From NCBI RefSeq assembly GCF_015477355.1, contig NZ_JADLRJ010000004.1, positions 186,001 to 250,000 of the forward strand: a stretch of DNA of 64,000 nucleotides, given 5' to 3'. The stretch is from Nocardia blacklockiae. Its GTDB lineage: Bacteria > Actinomycetota > Actinomycetes > Mycobacteriales > Mycobacteriaceae. The translations under genes and the position numbers were made by a program. Shown here in pieces: positions 1 to 9,481 of this stretch. Within the stretch, counting starts at the first letter, position 1. Every line of letters begins with the position of its first letter. The notes beneath the pieces were generated by a model. It saw only the letters and a program-made list of their open reading frames with translations, ran no database searches and was not told the origin of the DNA.

Positions 1-577
1 CGTACCGTTCCAGCTCGTCGGCGGCCACCAGGGTCAGTGCCGCGATGCCCGCCTTCGCCGCGCCGTAGTTGGCCTGTCCGGCATTGGGAATGGTGAGACC
101 CGAGGCCGAGGCGGTGTTGACGACCGCGGCATTGGGCCGGTTGCCCGCCTTGGACTGGTCCTTCCAATACGCGGCCGCGTGCCGCAGCACGTTGAAGTGC
201 CCCTTCAGATGCACCGCGATGACCGCGTCCCACTGGGACTCCTCGAGACCGGCGACGAAACCGTCGCGCAGGATGCCCGCGTTGTTGACGACGACATCGA
301 GCTTACCGAACTCCGAGATCGCCCGGCCGACAAGGTTTTCCGCGCCCTCCCAGGTGGCGACGTTGCCGGTGTCGGCGACGGCCCGGCCGCCCGCCGCGGT
401 GATCTCGTTCACCACCTCCTGCGCCGGGCCGACGTCGGCGCCCTCGCCGGCGTTGTCGCCGCCGAGGTCGTTCACCACGACCGCGGCGCCCTCGCGCGCG
501 AACAACAGCGCGTGTTCGCGGCCGATGCCGCGACCGGCGCCGGTGATGACGGCGACCTTGCCCGCCAATGCACCCAT
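1..577 (-). CDS. SDR family NAD(P)-dependent oxidoreductase (3' end outside window)
   Basis: Short-chain dehydrogenase/reductase, cut by the left window edge; about 192 N-terminal residues are visible. The Rossmann nucleotide-binding motif TGAGRGIG lies near residues 12-19, an NNAG motif near residue 95, and the catalytic YGAAK (Y-x3-K) near residue 171. The ATG at 577 begins MGALAGKVAVITG, the usual SDR opening. It is the last visible gene of a minus-strand cluster with a MaoC hydratase, an SRPBCC protein and a lipid-transfer thiolase, so a role in oxidising a hydroxyacyl-CoA or a related lipid intermediate is inferred. The substrate cannot be read from the sequence. Confidence 0.85.
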   Translation of the reverse strand, partial: MGALAGKVAVITGAGRGIGREHALLFAREGAAVVVNDLGGDNAGEGADVGPAQEVVNEITAAGGRAVADTGNVATWEGAENLVGRAISEFGKLDVVVNNAGILRDGFVAGLEESQWDAVIAVHLKGHFNVLRHAAAYWKDQSKAGNRPNAAVVNTASASGLTIPNAGQANYGAAKAGIAALTLVAADELERY

Positions 578-597
578 GTGTGTCTCCTGTTCGTCCG

Positions 598-1473
598 TCA
601 ATCCGCGATCTCGGCCAGGCCGTCGCTGAGCACCACGTCCGCGCCGCGCACCGTTTCGAAAGCGTAGGTGGTGCTGCCGTCGGCGGAGTTCACCTGCCAG
701 ATCCGGGTGCGCAGCTCGTCACCCGGGAAGACCAGCTTGGCGAAGCGCACCGCGAAACGCTTCAGCCGGTGCACATCCGAGCCGCCGACCTCGGTGAGCA
801 CCGCCCACGAGGCGAACGCCATCGTGCACAGCCCATGCGCGATGATGCCCGGCAGACCGGCGTCCCGGGCGACCTCCTCGTCCAGGTGCAGCGGCACCGG
901 GTCGCCCGAAGCCGGTGCGTAGCGGTAGGTCTGGTCGTCGTCGATGCGCTGGGACACCTCCGCGACCGGTTCGCGGGCGCGCAGGCGCTCGTCGAACTTG
1001 TGCTCCGGCGCGGGCGTGCCGACGGTGCGGCCCGCGTCGATATTGCGGAAGAACGCGGTGAGGTACTGCTCGTTGACCAATTCACCGGCGTCGGTGCGGC
1101 TTTCGATGTGCACGGTGATGCCGCTGCCGTTGGGCCGGCCCGCGTAGCCGATCGCCCGCGCCCGCGACACCAGCGTCTCGCCCGGCCGGATCGGGCGATG
1201 GAAGTGGAAGTCCTGCTCGCCGTGCAGGACCCGGCCGAAGATGTCCATCGGCGCCACGTCGAGCACGGGCACCATCATGGCGTCGAAGACCGGCACGATG
1301 GCGAAGACCGGCGGCGCCACCACGCCGTCGCGGTGCGCCGCGATGGGATCGTTGGTGGCGGCGGCGTATTCGGCGATGCGCGCGGCCGAGACCTCGAAAC
1401 GTTCCTCGTCACACCAGGTGTCGAGGCCGCTGTCGTCGAATTCGACCACGCGGCCGCCGGTTTCGGTGCTCAT
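598..1473 (-). CDS. MaoC-like double hot-dog dehydratase
   Basis: A 291-residue protein with two hot-dog halves: an N-terminal MaoC/FAS1-type domain and a C-terminal MaoC-like hydratase domain. The C-terminal half carries the expected core, with LHLDEEVARDAGLP followed by IIAHGLCTM, which matches the hydratase-2 D-x4-H arrangement. The family hydrates enoyl-CoA or related thioesters. The start at 1473 was chosen because the upstream gene ends with a four-base ATGA overlap at 1470-1473, giving translational coupling. The neighbouring thiolase and SDR supply the other steps of a beta-oxidation-like cycle. The exact acyl substrate is unknown. Confidence 0.82.
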   Translation of the reverse strand: MSTETGGRVVEFDDSGLDTWCDEERFEVSAARIAEYAAATNDPIAAHRDGVVAPPVFAIVPVFDAMMVPVLDVAPMDIFGRVLHGEQDFHFHRPIRPGETLVSRARAIGYAGRPNGSGITVHIESRTDAGELVNEQYLTAFFRNIDAGRTVGTPAPEHKFDERLRAREPVAEVSQRIDDDQTYRYAPASGDPVPLHLDEEVARDAGLPGIIAHGLCTMAFASWAVLTEVGGSDVHRLKRFAVRFAKLVFPGDELRTRIWQVNSADGSTTYAFETVRGADVVLSDGLAEIAD

Positions 1474-1907
1474 GCGGCCGAGGCCAGCGCCTCGAGTTGC
1501 TCGAGGGACCGCTCGAGCTGCTTGCGGCCGTCCTTCTCCACGGCCTTGCCGAGCGCGCCCTTGATCAGCGCGCCCTCGAAGTCGCCGTTCACCGACAGCT
1601 CCGAGCCGTCGCCGGCGGGCGCGATGGTGAAGGTGAATTCGACCTTCACACCGGCCATTCCGGTCGCGGTCAGGGTCAGGGTGCGCGGCGCCTCGACCGC
1701 GGCGACGTGCCATTCGAACTTGTTGGCCATGCCGAGCATGACCACCTTGGCCACCAGCTTGTTGCCCACCTCCAGGGTCGCGGGCGGCTCCTCCATCCAG
1801 CGCTCGTGGATGGAGAACCAGTCGCCCCAGGTGTTCGGGTTGCCGACGACGGCCCACAGGGCTTCGGGGGACGCGGTCAGGGTCTTGGTGTATTCGATGT
1901 GGCCCAT
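1470..1907 (-). CDS. SRPBCC family lipid/ligand-binding protein
   Basis: A 145-residue single-domain START/Bet v1-like (SRPBCC) protein starting MGHIEYTKTL. It has the usual family pattern: an N-terminal strand, the PEALWAVVGNPNTWGDW region, and a long C-terminal helix with EKDGRKQLERSLEQLE. The fold encloses a hydrophobic pocket, so it probably binds or shuttles a hydrophobic ligand for the neighbouring lipid enzymes. No catalytic residues can be assigned. It overlaps the MaoC gene by ATGA and sits 29 bp after the thiolase stop, so it is almost certainly co-transcribed with both. Confidence 0.8.
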   Translation of the reverse strand: MGHIEYTKTLTASPEALWAVVGNPNTWGDWFSIHERWMEEPPATLEVGNKLVAKVVMLGMANKFEWHVAAVEAPRTLTLTATGMAGVKVEFTFTIAPAGDGSELSVNGDFEGALIKGALGKAVEKDGRKQLERSLEQLEALASAA

Positions 1908-1936
1908 GGGTGCTCTCTTTCCTCGTGGTCGGGGGC

Positions 1937-3151
1937 TCAGCGGTCCGCGCGCTGATAGGCCGTGACGACGGCCGCGCCGCCCAGGCCGATGTTGTGCTGC
2001 AGTGCCGCCGTCACATTCGGCACCTGGCGCTTGTCGGCAGTGCCGCGCAGCTGCCAGGTCAGCTCGCTGCACTGCGCCAAACCCGTTGCGCCCAAAGGAT
2101 GTCCCTTGGAGATCAGGCCGCCGGACGGGTTGACGACCCACTTGCCGCCGTAGGTGGTCAGGTTGTCGTCGACGAGCTTTCCGGCCTCGCCCTCGCCGCA
2201 CAGGCCCAGCGCCTCGTACAGCAGCAGTTCGTTGGCCGAGAAGCAGTCGTGCAGCTCGATGACCTGGAAGTCCTCGGGCCCGAGACCGGCCTGGTCGTAG
2301 ACCTGGCGGGCGGCCTGCACGTTCATGTCGTAGCCGATGATGCTCTTGGCGGTGCCGTCGAAGGTGGAGGCGAAGTCGGTGGTCATGGCCTGGCCGACGA
2401 TCTCCACCGCTTGACTCGCGAGCCCGTGCTCGTCGACGAACTTCTCCGACGCCAGGATCGCCGCGCCGGAGCCGTCGGAGGTCGGGGAGCACTGCAGCTT
2501 GGTCAGCGGGTCGTAGATCATCCGCGCGTCGAGGATGTCCTGAAGCGAATACTCGTCCTGGAACTGCGAATACGGGTTGTTCACCGAGTGCTTGTGGTTC
2601 TTGTACCCGATCTTGGCGAAGTGCTCGGCGGTGGTGCCGTACGCCTTCATGTGCTCCCGGCCCGCCGCGCCGAACATCCACGGGGCCGGCGGGAACAGCA
2701 CCTCGGAGATCTCGGCCAGCGCCATCATGTGCTTGGCCATCGGCTGCTCGCGGTCGTCCCAGGTGGAGCCGAGCGAGCCGGGCTGCATCTTCTCGAAGCC
2801 CAGCGCCAGGGTGCAGTCGGCGAGGCCGCCCCGAATCGCCTGTGCCGCAAGGTAGAGCGCGGTGGAGCCGGTGGAGCAGTTGTTGTTCACGTTGACGACC
2901 GGGATCCCGGTCATGCCCAGTTCGTAGACCGCCCGCTGACCCGACGTGGATTCGCCGTACACGTAGCCGACGTATGCCTGCTGCACCCGGTCGTAGTCGA
3001 TGCCCGCGTCGGCGAGGGCCTTGGTGCCCGATTCCCGCGCCATGTCCGGGTAGTCCCACGCCCGCGCGCCGTCCGCGTCCTCGACCTGGCGGCGTCCGGG
3101 CTTCTCGAACTTCGTCATGCCGACGCCGACGACGTAGACCTTGTTCGCCAT
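1937..3151 (-). CDS. SCP2-type thiolase / lipid-transfer protein
   Basis: A 404-residue thiolase-superfamily protein ([11 protein letters not shown] start) of the actinobacterial lipid-transfer or acetyl-CoA acetyltransferase-like class. The nucleophile-loop region [13 protein letters not shown] is visible with its Cys, as are the HDCFSANE segment and the C-terminal [14 protein letters not shown] glycine/His motif typical of SCP2 thiolases. It probably performs or assists thiolytic cleavage of a long-chain or sterol-like beta-ketoacyl-CoA. The ATG at 3151 is preceded by GGTGAGGAG about 7 nt upstream, which favours it over an in-frame start 12 nt earlier. A perfect palindrome at 3190-3207, 39-56 bp before the start, is a likely operator for the TetR gene upstream. 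Confidence 0.88.
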   Translation of the reverse strand: MANKVYVVGVGMTKFEKPGRRQVEDADGARAWDYPDMARESGTKALADAGIDYDRVQQAYVGYVYGESTSGQRAVYELGMTGIPVVNVNNNCSTGSTALYLAAQAIRGGLADCTLALGFEKMQPGSLGSTWDDREQPMAKHMMALAEISEVLFPPAPWMFGAAGREHMKAYGTTAEHFAKIGYKNHKHSVNNPYSQFQDEYSLQDILDARMIYDPLTKLQCSPTSDGSGAAILASEKFVDEHGLASQAVEIVGQAMTTDFASTFDGTAKSIIGYDMNVQAARQVYDQAGLGPEDFQVIELHDCFSANELLLYEALGLCGEGEAGKLVDDNLTTYGGKWVVNPSGGLISKGHPLGATGLAQCSELTWQLRGTADKRQVPNVTAALQHNIGLGGAAVVTAYQRADR

Positions 3152-3189
3152 CGAACTCCTCACCTAGGTGTGGTCTGGTGTGGAAACAA

Positions 3190-3207
3190 ACATACAGAGA
3201 TGTATGT
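3190..3207. promoter_or_regulatory. Candidate TetR operator upstream of the thiolase operon
   Basis: ACATACA-GAGA-TGTATGT is a perfect inverted repeat with 7-bp arms and a 4-bp spacer, in the 211-bp gap between the TetR gene and the thiolase start. A further ACATACA half-site lies at 3278-3284. Position and symmetry fit an operator for the TetR regulator encoded immediately upstream. Binding is inferred. Confidence 0.55.
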
Positions 3208-3362
3208 AACTAGACAAGAGGAAGGGCATGACTTCCCGTCAGTGGCACTTGCTCAGGAGCTCAACGGGATTGCGGCGACATACATCCCGCTGTGTACGCA
3301 GCCGGAATACGTGGCGCGATACCGATCTTCGCGACCATCTCCAGGTCGCACCGGGCCGCGCC

Positions 3363-4007
3363 TCAGCGGTCGGCGCGCAGGCCCGGGAGCGACGATTCCG
3401 CGGCGGTACGCAGGTGCGTCGAGGCGCGCCTCCACCGGCGCAGCGCGCGGTCGGAGTCAGGATCGATGAAGTTGGACATCAGGATTCCGCGCAGCGCGTC
3501 CATCGCGGTGTAGACGAAATCGCGGGCGGTCTTGCGGTCGACCTCGTCGGGGACCAGCTGCGCGACCGCCATCAGCACGGCGTTGTTGACGAACGGCTCG
3601 ACCTTCGCCATCTCGGCGGCGAGCACCCGATCCACGCGGCCCGCCACCCACAGTTCCATCGCGGCGATGAACAGCGGGCCCTGGTGCAGTTCCCACAGGA
3701 AGTCCAGCACCGCGGCGACCGGGTCGCCCTCGTGCCGGAAGCGGCCCAGCTCCTGCATCGCGGCGTCGGTGCGGCGCTGCGCGAGGTGGCTGATGGCGGC
3801 CACCACGAGATCGGTCTTGGAGCCGAAATGGTGGACCTGCGCGCCCCGGGTGACGCCCGCGCGCTCGGCCACCCGCGGCGTGGTCGTCCCCGCGTAGCCG
3901 TACTCGACCAGGCAGTCGATGGTGGCGTCGAGCAGCCGGATCCGCATCTCGGTGCTGCGCTGCTCCTGCGTGCGACGCTGCGGTTTCGAGACTGCGGGCC
4001 TGACCAT
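3363..4007 (-). CDS. TetR family transcriptional regulator
   Basis: A 214-residue TetR regulator. The N-terminal helix-turn-helix is clear at about residues 25-65 (TPRVAERAGVTRGAQVHHFGSK), followed by an all-helical ligand-binding domain. ATG 4007 (MVRPAVSK) was preferred over an in-frame GTG at 4022 because it gives the usual short N-terminus; neither has a clear Shine-Dalgarno sequence. It lies directly upstream of the thiolase/SRPBCC/MaoC/SDR genes on the same strand, so it is the natural candidate to control them, probably with an acyl-CoA-type ligand. The effector is unknown. Confidence 0.85.
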   Translation of the reverse strand: MVRPAVSKPQRRTQEQRSTEMRIRLLDATIDCLVEYGYAGTTTPRVAERAGVTRGAQVHHFGSKTDLVVAAISHLAQRRTDAAMQELGRFRHEGDPVAAVLDFLWELHQGPLFIAAMELWVAGRVDRVLAAEMAKVEPFVNNAVLMAVAQLVPDEVDRKTARDFVYTAMDALRGILMSNFIDPDSDRALRRWRRASTHLRTAAESSLPGLRADR

Positions 4008-4107
4008 CCGCGAATTGTACACTTACATGCAGTGGTGAATGAAAATGCCGAGCCGAAGTTGCGGGCGGCGCACTGGGGTCGCCCGGGGAGACGGAGCGCG
4101 CAGACCG

Positions 4108-5475
4108 CTACCGGATCGCGGCGCCTATAGCGGAGTCGACGCGACGGCGAGCGAGCCACACGGTCACGGTGAACATCAGCACGCCCGAGACCGCCAGCCC
4201 CGCGCCGACCACCGCGGGAGCGGTGTAGCCGAGATTCGCCGCGATCACCAGGCCGCCGAGCCACGCCCCCGCGGCATTGGCGATGTTGAGAGCCGCGTGA
4301 TTGAGGGCGGCCGCGAGGGTCTGAGCATCGTGCGCGACATCCATCAGGCGGATCTGCAGGCCGGGGGCGAGGGCCGCGCCGGACGCGCCCACCAGGAAGG
4401 CCCCGATCCCCGCGGTGTACGGATTATGCGCTGCCGCAACGAATCCGGCGAGGATGACGACCATCGACAGCAGCGCCAGGAACACCGCGCGGTCCACGCC
4501 GCGATCGGCCAGCACGCCGCCGACGATATTGCCGGCGATCATGCCCAGTCCGAACAGCGCGAGCACGATCGGCACCAGCCCGATCGGCATGCCCGCGACA
4601 TCGGTGAGCGTGGTGGTGATGTAGGTGTACACGGCGAACATGCCGCCGAAGCCGACCGCGCCGACCAGCAGCGTCAGCAGCACCTGGGAACGGCGCAGCG
4701 CACCGAGTTCGGTGCGGGGATCGGTGACGCGGACACCGGTGAGTTCGGGAACGAATCTCGCGATGGCGAACACCGTCGCCAACCCGATGACGGCGACCAC
4801 CGCGTAGGCATCCCGCCACCCGAGATGCTGGCCGAGCCAGGTGGCGGCGGGAACGCCGACAACGTTGGCGGCGCTCAATCCCAGCATAACCGCAGCAACC
4901 GCTTTCGCGCGCTGACCGGCGGGCGCCAGGGTCGCCGCCGCGAGCGACGCCACCCCGAAGTACGCGCCGTGCGGCAGGCCGGAGACGAAGCGCGCGGCCG
5001 TCAGCGTCGCGAACGAGGGGGCCAGCACGGTGGCGGCGTTGCCGACGGTGAAGGCGATCATCAACGCGATCAGCAGGCGCCTGCGCGGGAGGCGCGCACA
5101 CAGCGCCGCGATGACCGGCGCGCCGACCACCACGCCCAGCGCGTACGCCGACACCGCGTGCCCGGCGGTCGGCTCCGACACGTTCATGGCGTGCGCGATG
5201 TCCGGCAGCAAACCCATGGTGACGAATTCGGTGGTGCCGATGCCGAATCCGCCGAGCGCCAGGGCCAGCAGCGCGGGCACGTGCCAACCGGTGCGTTCGG
5301 AGTGCTCGACCACGGGCGCGTCGGCGACGGACGTCTCGCCGCGGTCGCGCGCGGGCGCGATCGAGGCGGTGGACGAGGACTGGGGGGAGGCCACGGTGGG
5401 CTCGGAAACGGAAGCCACGACACAGCGCAACACGGCGGCGAACGCTCGCGCATCCCCGGGACGCGGTGATCTCAC
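4108..5475 (-). CDS. MFS transporter, DHA1 family
   Basis: A 12-TM major facilitator of the AraJ/Cmx-like drug:H+ antiporter group. TM1 begins near residue 65 with LALGGFGIGTTEF and is followed by the family signature LLPDIAH. The loop 2-3 motif is in the RLPRRRLLIA segment. The first 60 or so residues are hydrophilic and low in complexity, so the true start is uncertain: GTG codons at 5475, 5418 and 5394 are all possible and none has a good Shine-Dalgarno. It is a clear paralogue of the MFS gene at 62704-63897, which lacks this extension. Substrate unknown; efflux is inferred. Confidence 0.85.
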   Translation of the reverse strand: MRSPRPGDARAFAAVLRCVVASVSEPTVASPQSSSTASIAPARDRGETSVADAPVVEHSERTGWHVPALLALALGGFGIGTTEFVTMGLLPDIAHAMNVSEPTAGHAVSAYALGVVVGAPVIAALCARLPRRRLLIALMIAFTVGNAATVLAPSFATLTAARFVSGLPHGAYFGVASLAAATLAPAGQRAKAVAAVMLGLSAANVVGVPAATWLGQHLGWRDAYAVVAVIGLATVFAIARFVPELTGVRVTDPRTELGALRRSQVLLTLLVGAVGFGGMFAVYTYITTTLTDVAGMPIGLVPIVLALFGLGMIAGNIVGGVLADRGVDRAVFLALLSMVVILAGFVAAAHNPYTAGIGAFLVGASGAALAPGLQIRLMDVAHDAQTLAAALNHAALNIANAAGAWLGGLVIAANLGYTAPAVVGAGLAVSGVLMFTVTVWLARRRVDSAIGAAIR

Positions 5476-5558
5476 TCACCGCGCGGAATCACCGGTGCCC
5501 GTCCCCCGCTCCCGACACGATCGCGAAACCCGAACGAACGGGAGGTCGGGAAACAATT

Positions 5559-5600
5559 CGGGCACCCGCGGCCACCGGATTCGGTGGGGGCGGGTGCCCG
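5559..5600 (-). terminator. Hairpin terminator downstream of icd
   Basis: The arms CGGGCACCCGC (5559-5569) and GCGGGTGCCCG (5590-5600) pair perfectly over 11 bp. The interior contains a second hairpin, CCACCG-GATT-CGGTGG. It lies about 50 bp after the icd stop and is followed on the minus strand by AATTGTTTC, a modest T-rich run. A smaller palindrome, CGAGAAATTCTCG, sits between it and the stop codon. Confidence 0.7.
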
Positions 5601-5648
5601 GATGTACAACGCGAGAAATTCTCGTAGAGCGACTTTCTCGTTCGAGGT

Positions 5649-6866
5649 TCAGCGCAGTTCGCGCGCCAGGTTGGCGTCGAGCACGCCGAGGAACTCCTCG
5701 GTGGTGAGGTAGCCCTGATCGCCGCCGACCAGCAGCGCCAGGTCCTTGGTCATCTGGCCGTCCTCGACGGTCTTGATGACGACGTCCTCGAGGGTCTGCG
5801 CGAAGCCGATGACCTCGGGGGTGTTGTCCAGCTTGCCGCGATGGGCGATGCCGCGGGTCCACGCGAAGATCGAGGCGATCGGGTTGGTGGAGGTCGGCTT
5901 GCCCTGCTGGTGCTGGCGGTAGTGCCGGGTCACGGTGCCGTGCGCGGCCTCGGCCTCACAGGTCCGCCCGTCCGGGGTCAGCAGCACCGAGGTCATCAGG
6001 CCCAGCGAGCCGAAGCCCTGCGCCACGGTGTCGGACTGCACGTCGCCGTCGTAGTTCTTGCACGCCCAGACGTAGCCGCCCTCCCACTTCAGCGCGGAGG
6101 CCACCATGTCGTCGATCAGCCGGTGCTCGTAGGTGAGGCCGGCGGCGTCGAACTCGTTCTTGAACTCGGTCTCGTAGATCTCCTGGAACGTGTCCTTGAA
6201 CATGCCGTCGTAGGCCTTCAGGATCGTGTTCTTGGTCGACATGTAGACCGGATAGTTCTGCTGCAGGCCGTAGTTCAGCGACGCGCGGGCGAAGTCCTCG
6301 ATGGACTTCTTGAAGTTGTACATGCCCATCACGACGCCGCCGTCCTCCGGCAGCTTCACGACCTCGTGCTGGATCGGCTCGGAGCCGTCCTCGGGCGTGA
6401 AGGTGAGGGTGACGGTGCCCGCCTGATGCACCTTGAAGTCGGTGGCGCGGTACTGGTCGCCGAACGCGTGGCGGCCGATGATGATCGGCTTCGTCCAGCC
6501 CGGAACCAGGCGCGGAACGTTGGAGATGATGATCGGGGCGCGGAAGATCGTGCCGCCGAGGATGTTGCGGATGGTGCCGTTGGGCGACCGCCACATCTTC
6601 TTCAGCCCGAATTCCTTGACGCGCGCCTCGTCGGGGGTGATGGTGGCGCACTTGACGCCCACGCCGTGCTGCTTGATGGCGTTGGCGGCGTCGATCGTCA
6701 CCTGGTCGTCGGTCTTGTCCCGATACTCGATACCGAGGTCGTAATACTCGAGATTGATGTCGAGGTACGGATGGACCAGCTTGTCCTTGATGAACTGCCA
6801 GATGATCCGGGTCATCTCGTCGCCATCGAGTTCGACGACGGTACCTTCAACCTTGATCTTGGACAT
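5649..6866 (-). CDS. icd: NADP-dependent isocitrate dehydrogenase
   Basis: A 405-residue dimeric-type isocitrate dehydrogenase that converts isocitrate to 2-oxoglutarate and CO2 with NADP+ in the TCA cycle. It resembles the eukaryotic-like Icd1 of mycobacteria rather than the roughly 740-residue monomeric enzyme. Visible features are the N-terminal [14 protein letters not shown], the phosphate-binding [16 protein letters not shown] segment, the [13 protein letters not shown] metal/substrate region and the [12 protein letters not shown] cofactor segment. ATG 6866 is preceded by AGGAGG about 13 nt upstream; the reading frame stays open further up but has no better start. In M. tuberculosis icd1 is next to metY-metX; here an MFS/TetR pair lies between icd and metX. 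Confidence 0.97.
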   Translation of the reverse strand: MSKIKVEGTVVELDGDEMTRIIWQFIKDKLVHPYLDINLEYYDLGIEYRDKTDDQVTIDAANAIKQHGVGVKCATITPDEARVKEFGLKKMWRSPNGTIRNILGGTIFRAPIIISNVPRLVPGWTKPIIIGRHAFGDQYRATDFKVHQAGTVTLTFTPEDGSEPIQHEVVKLPEDGGVVMGMYNFKKSIEDFARASLNYGLQQNYPVYMSTKNTILKAYDGMFKDTFQEIYETEFKNEFDAAGLTYEHRLIDDMVASALKWEGGYVWACKNYDGDVQSDTVAQGFGSLGLMTSVLLTPDGRTCEAEAAHGTVTRHYRQHQQGKPTSTNPIASIFAWTRGIAHRGKLDNTPEVIGFAQTLEDVVIKTVEDGQMTKDLALLVGGDQGYLTTEEFLGVLDANLARELR

Positions 6867-7082
6867 GGATCTTCGTGTCCTCCTAGGAAGGTGCTCCCAT
6901 TGCACGGCCAGGTGAACACGCTTGTGAGCGGACCCCAGCTGTTCAACAGACAACGTATACGCCCCGCGTTGTCCGCGAGACTTCGAGGTACTAAACAAGA
7001 CAAGCGTACTGGTGCGCTGGGTCTCACTTCCAGGGGCTGCCCCATTGAGAGACGGCCACATCACACTCACGGACCGCGCACG

Positions 7083-7114
7083 AGGGCCGGTGCCACTTCA
7101 GCGGCACCGGCCCT
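7083..7114 (-). terminator. Strong hairpin terminator after the DHA2 MFS gene
   Basis: AGGGCCGGTGCC (7083-7094) and GGCACCGGCCCT (7103-7114) form a perfect 12-bp stem with an 8-nt loop, 18 bp beyond the stop of the minus-strand MFS gene. The rest of the roughly 265-bp gap up to the icd start shows no other clear element. Confidence 0.75.
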
Positions 7115-7131
7115 TCCCCGCCTGTGAGTAA

Positions 7132-8622
7132 TCAGACAGCCATCGGCGCGTGCTCGGCGCCTTCCAGGAGGTTCTCCGGCTTGTCGCGGATCATCAGCGC
7201 GACGATCACGATCGCGGCCAGGAAGAATCCCGCGCCGATGTAGAACGCCACGTCGTAACTGTGGATCGCGGCGCGAGCCATCAGGTTGTCCGCGGTCGGG
7301 TTGTTCTCGGCGTAGCGCTGGGCCACCTGCACGGAGATGGTGGTCAGCAGGGCCGTGCCGATCGCGCCGCCGACCTGCTGGGCGGCGTTGAGCAGCGCGC
7401 TGGCCACGCCGGAGTCCTGCTCCTCGACCTGGTGCAGCGCCGTGGTCTGCATGGACACGAACAGCGCGCCCATGCCGAGCGCGATCAGCACGGTGGCGGG
7501 CAGCACGGTGCCGGCGAAGCTGTCGCCGAAGTTCAGCTGTGCCAGGTAGAGCAGGCCCGCGATGCCGAGCACGCCGCCGGCGATCATCAGCGGCCGCGGC
7601 CCGATGCGGGGCAGCAGCGCGCTGGCCACGCCCGCCGAGATCACGATGCCCACCGGGAACGGCAGGAACGCCACACCGGCCTTCAGCGGGCTGTAGCCCA
7701 GCGTGATCTGCAGGTAGTAGCTCAGGTTGATGAACATCGCGAACATCGCGATCGGCACCAGCAACGCCACCAGGAACGAGCCGCCGCGGTTCAGCTCACC
7801 CGGAATATGCAGCGGCAGTAGCGGATTGGCGGTACGCCGTTCGATCGCCACGAACGCGATCAGCAGCGCCACCCCGGCGATCAGCAGCGCGAGCGTGGAC
7901 GAGGCCAGCCAGCCGTCGTCGGCGGCGCGGCTGAAGCCGTACACGACCGAGATCAGGCCCAGGGTCACCGTCACCGCGCCGGGCACGTCGTAGCCGCCGG
8001 TCCGCGGAACGGGCACGTCCTTGACGACGAACACGAACGCGCCGACCAGCGCCAGCAGCGCGACGGGCGTGTTCACCAGCAGGCACCAGCGCCAGTTCGC
8101 GTATTCGGTGAGCGCGCCGCCGGCGATCAGGCCGATCGCCGCGCCGCCCGCCGAGACGCCCGCGAAAACGCCGAAGGCCCTTGCCCTTTCGCGCGCCTCG
8201 GTGAAGGTGACCGACACCAGCGACAGCGCCGCCGGTGCCAGCAGCGCACCGAACGCGCCCTGCAGCGCGCGGCCCGCGAACAGTTCGGCGGAGTTCTGCG
8301 CCAGGCCCGCCAGCGCCGACGCGGCGGCGAAGCCGACCAGGCCGATCAGGAAGATCCGGCGGCGGCCCAGGTAGTCGGCGAGGCGGCCGCCGAGCAGCAG
8401 CAGGCCGCCGAAGATCAGCGTGTAGGCGGTGAGCACCCACTGCTTGTCGCCGTCGCTGATGCCCAGGTCCTGCTGGGCGAACGGCAGCGAGATGGTCACG
8501 ATCGTGGCGTCGAGCACCACCATGAGCTGGGCCAGGGCGATCACGCCCAGCGCCCACCAGCGGGCCGAGCTCTTCGGCTCGGTCGATATGTCGGGTGGAA
8601 CGAGTGTCCCGGTTTCGGTCAT
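7132..8622 (-). CDS. MFS drug efflux transporter, DHA2 (EmrB/QacA) family
   Basis: A 496-residue, 14-TM drug:H+ antiporter. TM1 carries MVVLDATIVTISLPFAQ, the DHA2 signature, and loop 2-3 has GGRLADYLGRRR. The motif-C-like region lies in TM5. ATG 8622 (MTETGTLVPP) is preceded by AGGAG at 8-9 nt, which rules out the longer in-frame start 45 nt upstream. It is transcribed divergently from a TetR gene at 8759. The 136-bp intergenic region holds a perfect palindrome (8693-8713), the standard layout of a repressor-controlled efflux pump. The substrate is not predictable. Confidence 0.92.
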   Translation of the reverse strand: MTETGTLVPPDISTEPKSSARWWALGVIALAQLMVVLDATIVTISLPFAQQDLGISDGDKQWVLTAYTLIFGGLLLLGGRLADYLGRRRIFLIGLVGFAAASALAGLAQNSAELFAGRALQGAFGALLAPAALSLVSVTFTEARERARAFGVFAGVSAGGAAIGLIAGGALTEYANWRWCLLVNTPVALLALVGAFVFVVKDVPVPRTGGYDVPGAVTVTLGLISVVYGFSRAADDGWLASSTLALLIAGVALLIAFVAIERRTANPLLPLHIPGELNRGGSFLVALLVPIAMFAMFINLSYYLQITLGYSPLKAGVAFLPFPVGIVISAGVASALLPRIGPRPLMIAGGVLGIAGLLYLAQLNFGDSFAGTVLPATVLIALGMGALFVSMQTTALHQVEEQDSGVASALLNAAQQVGGAIGTALLTTISVQVAQRYAENNPTADNLMARAAIHSYDVAFYIGAGFFLAAIVIVALMIRDKPENLLEGAEHAPMAV

Positions 8623-8692
8623 GAGGGGGACTCCTGCATCGGAAGAAGTGTGCAGCCATCGTGGCACCGGCAGACAATTGGCGTCAAGAGAA

Positions 8693-8713
8693 AAATGTCT
8701 GAGTGTGACATTT
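8693..8713. promoter_or_regulatory. Operator-like palindrome between MFS pump and TetR gene
   Basis: AAATGTC-N7-GACATTT is a perfect inverted repeat with 7-bp arms. It overlaps a direct repeat GACA(A/T)TTGGCGT at 8673-8684 and 8707-8718. Both lie in the divergent promoter region, so the TetR protein probably binds here and represses both genes. Confidence 0.65.
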
Positions 8714-8758
8714 GGCGTTGCTGGTCACATTCAGAGCGGATGGCGATAGAATCGGGAC

Positions 8759-9430
8759 ATGCTCGACTCACCGCTGCGTCCCGCCCAGCCCGGCCTGCGC
8801 GAACGCAAGAAGCAGCAGACCCGGCGCCGCATCATCGAGGTGGCGCTGCGGTTGTGCGATGCGAACGGGTTCGAGGCGACGACGGTCGAACAGATCGCGG
8901 AGGCGGCCGACGTGTCGCCGCGCACGGTGAACCGGTACTTCGAACTGAAGGAGGACATCGTCCTCGCCCCGATCGAGGACTGGGGCAAGGCGATCGGCGC
9001 GGAACTGCGCAAACAGCCGGTCACCGGCAACGAACTACAGGCCCTGCTGGACACCTACCTGGCCGTGACCGCGGAGAGCATCGCGGAGGGCGAGGTGCCG
9101 TTCGAGTGGTTCCAGCGGATGCAGCGGATCAGCCGGGCCAGCCCCACGGTCCGCGCGCGCAGCATGGATATCGCCGACACCAAGACCGTCGCCATCCACA
9201 CCGCCCTCGCCGAGCGCATCGGCGCCGACAGCGAATCGATGACGGTGCGGCTCATCGCGGCGACCTTCAACGCCATCCTGCGCACCGGCATGGAATGCGA
9301 CGCCGAGGTGCCCGAGGGCGAACCGGCCGCCTCGGCGGAGGCCAGCGTGCGCGCGGTGCGCGGCGCCTACGACGAGTTCGTCCGGCGCTGCGCGGTCCCG
9401 GTCGCCGAGGCCCGCGAGCGCGAACGATAG
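8759..9430 (+). CDS. TetR family regulator of the adjacent efflux pump
   Basis: A 223-residue TetR protein. The DNA-binding domain is visible at about residues 19-65: RERKKQQTRRRIIEVAL, then VEQIAEAADVSPRTVNRYF. The remainder is a helical ligand-binding domain ending in a charged tail (EARERER). It is divergent from the DHA2 MFS gene and shares its promoter region, which contains a perfect palindrome, so auto- and pump repression relieved by a drug-like ligand is inferred. The ATG at 8759 gives the standard family N-terminus. Confidence 0.88.
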   Translation: MLDSPLRPAQPGLRERKKQQTRRRIIEVALRLCDANGFEATTVEQIAEAADVSPRTVNRYFELKEDIVLAPIEDWGKAIGAELRKQPVTGNELQALLDTYLAVTAESIAEGEVPFEWFQRMQRISRASPTVRARSMDIADTKTVAIHTALAERIGADSESMTVRLIAATFNAILRTGMECDAEVPEGEPAASAEASVRAVRGAYDEFVRRCAVPVAEARERER

Positions 9431-9481
9431 CGGCGACCTGGCCTCGCGGCCCGCTCCGGCGATCCGCTACCATCCCATTCA

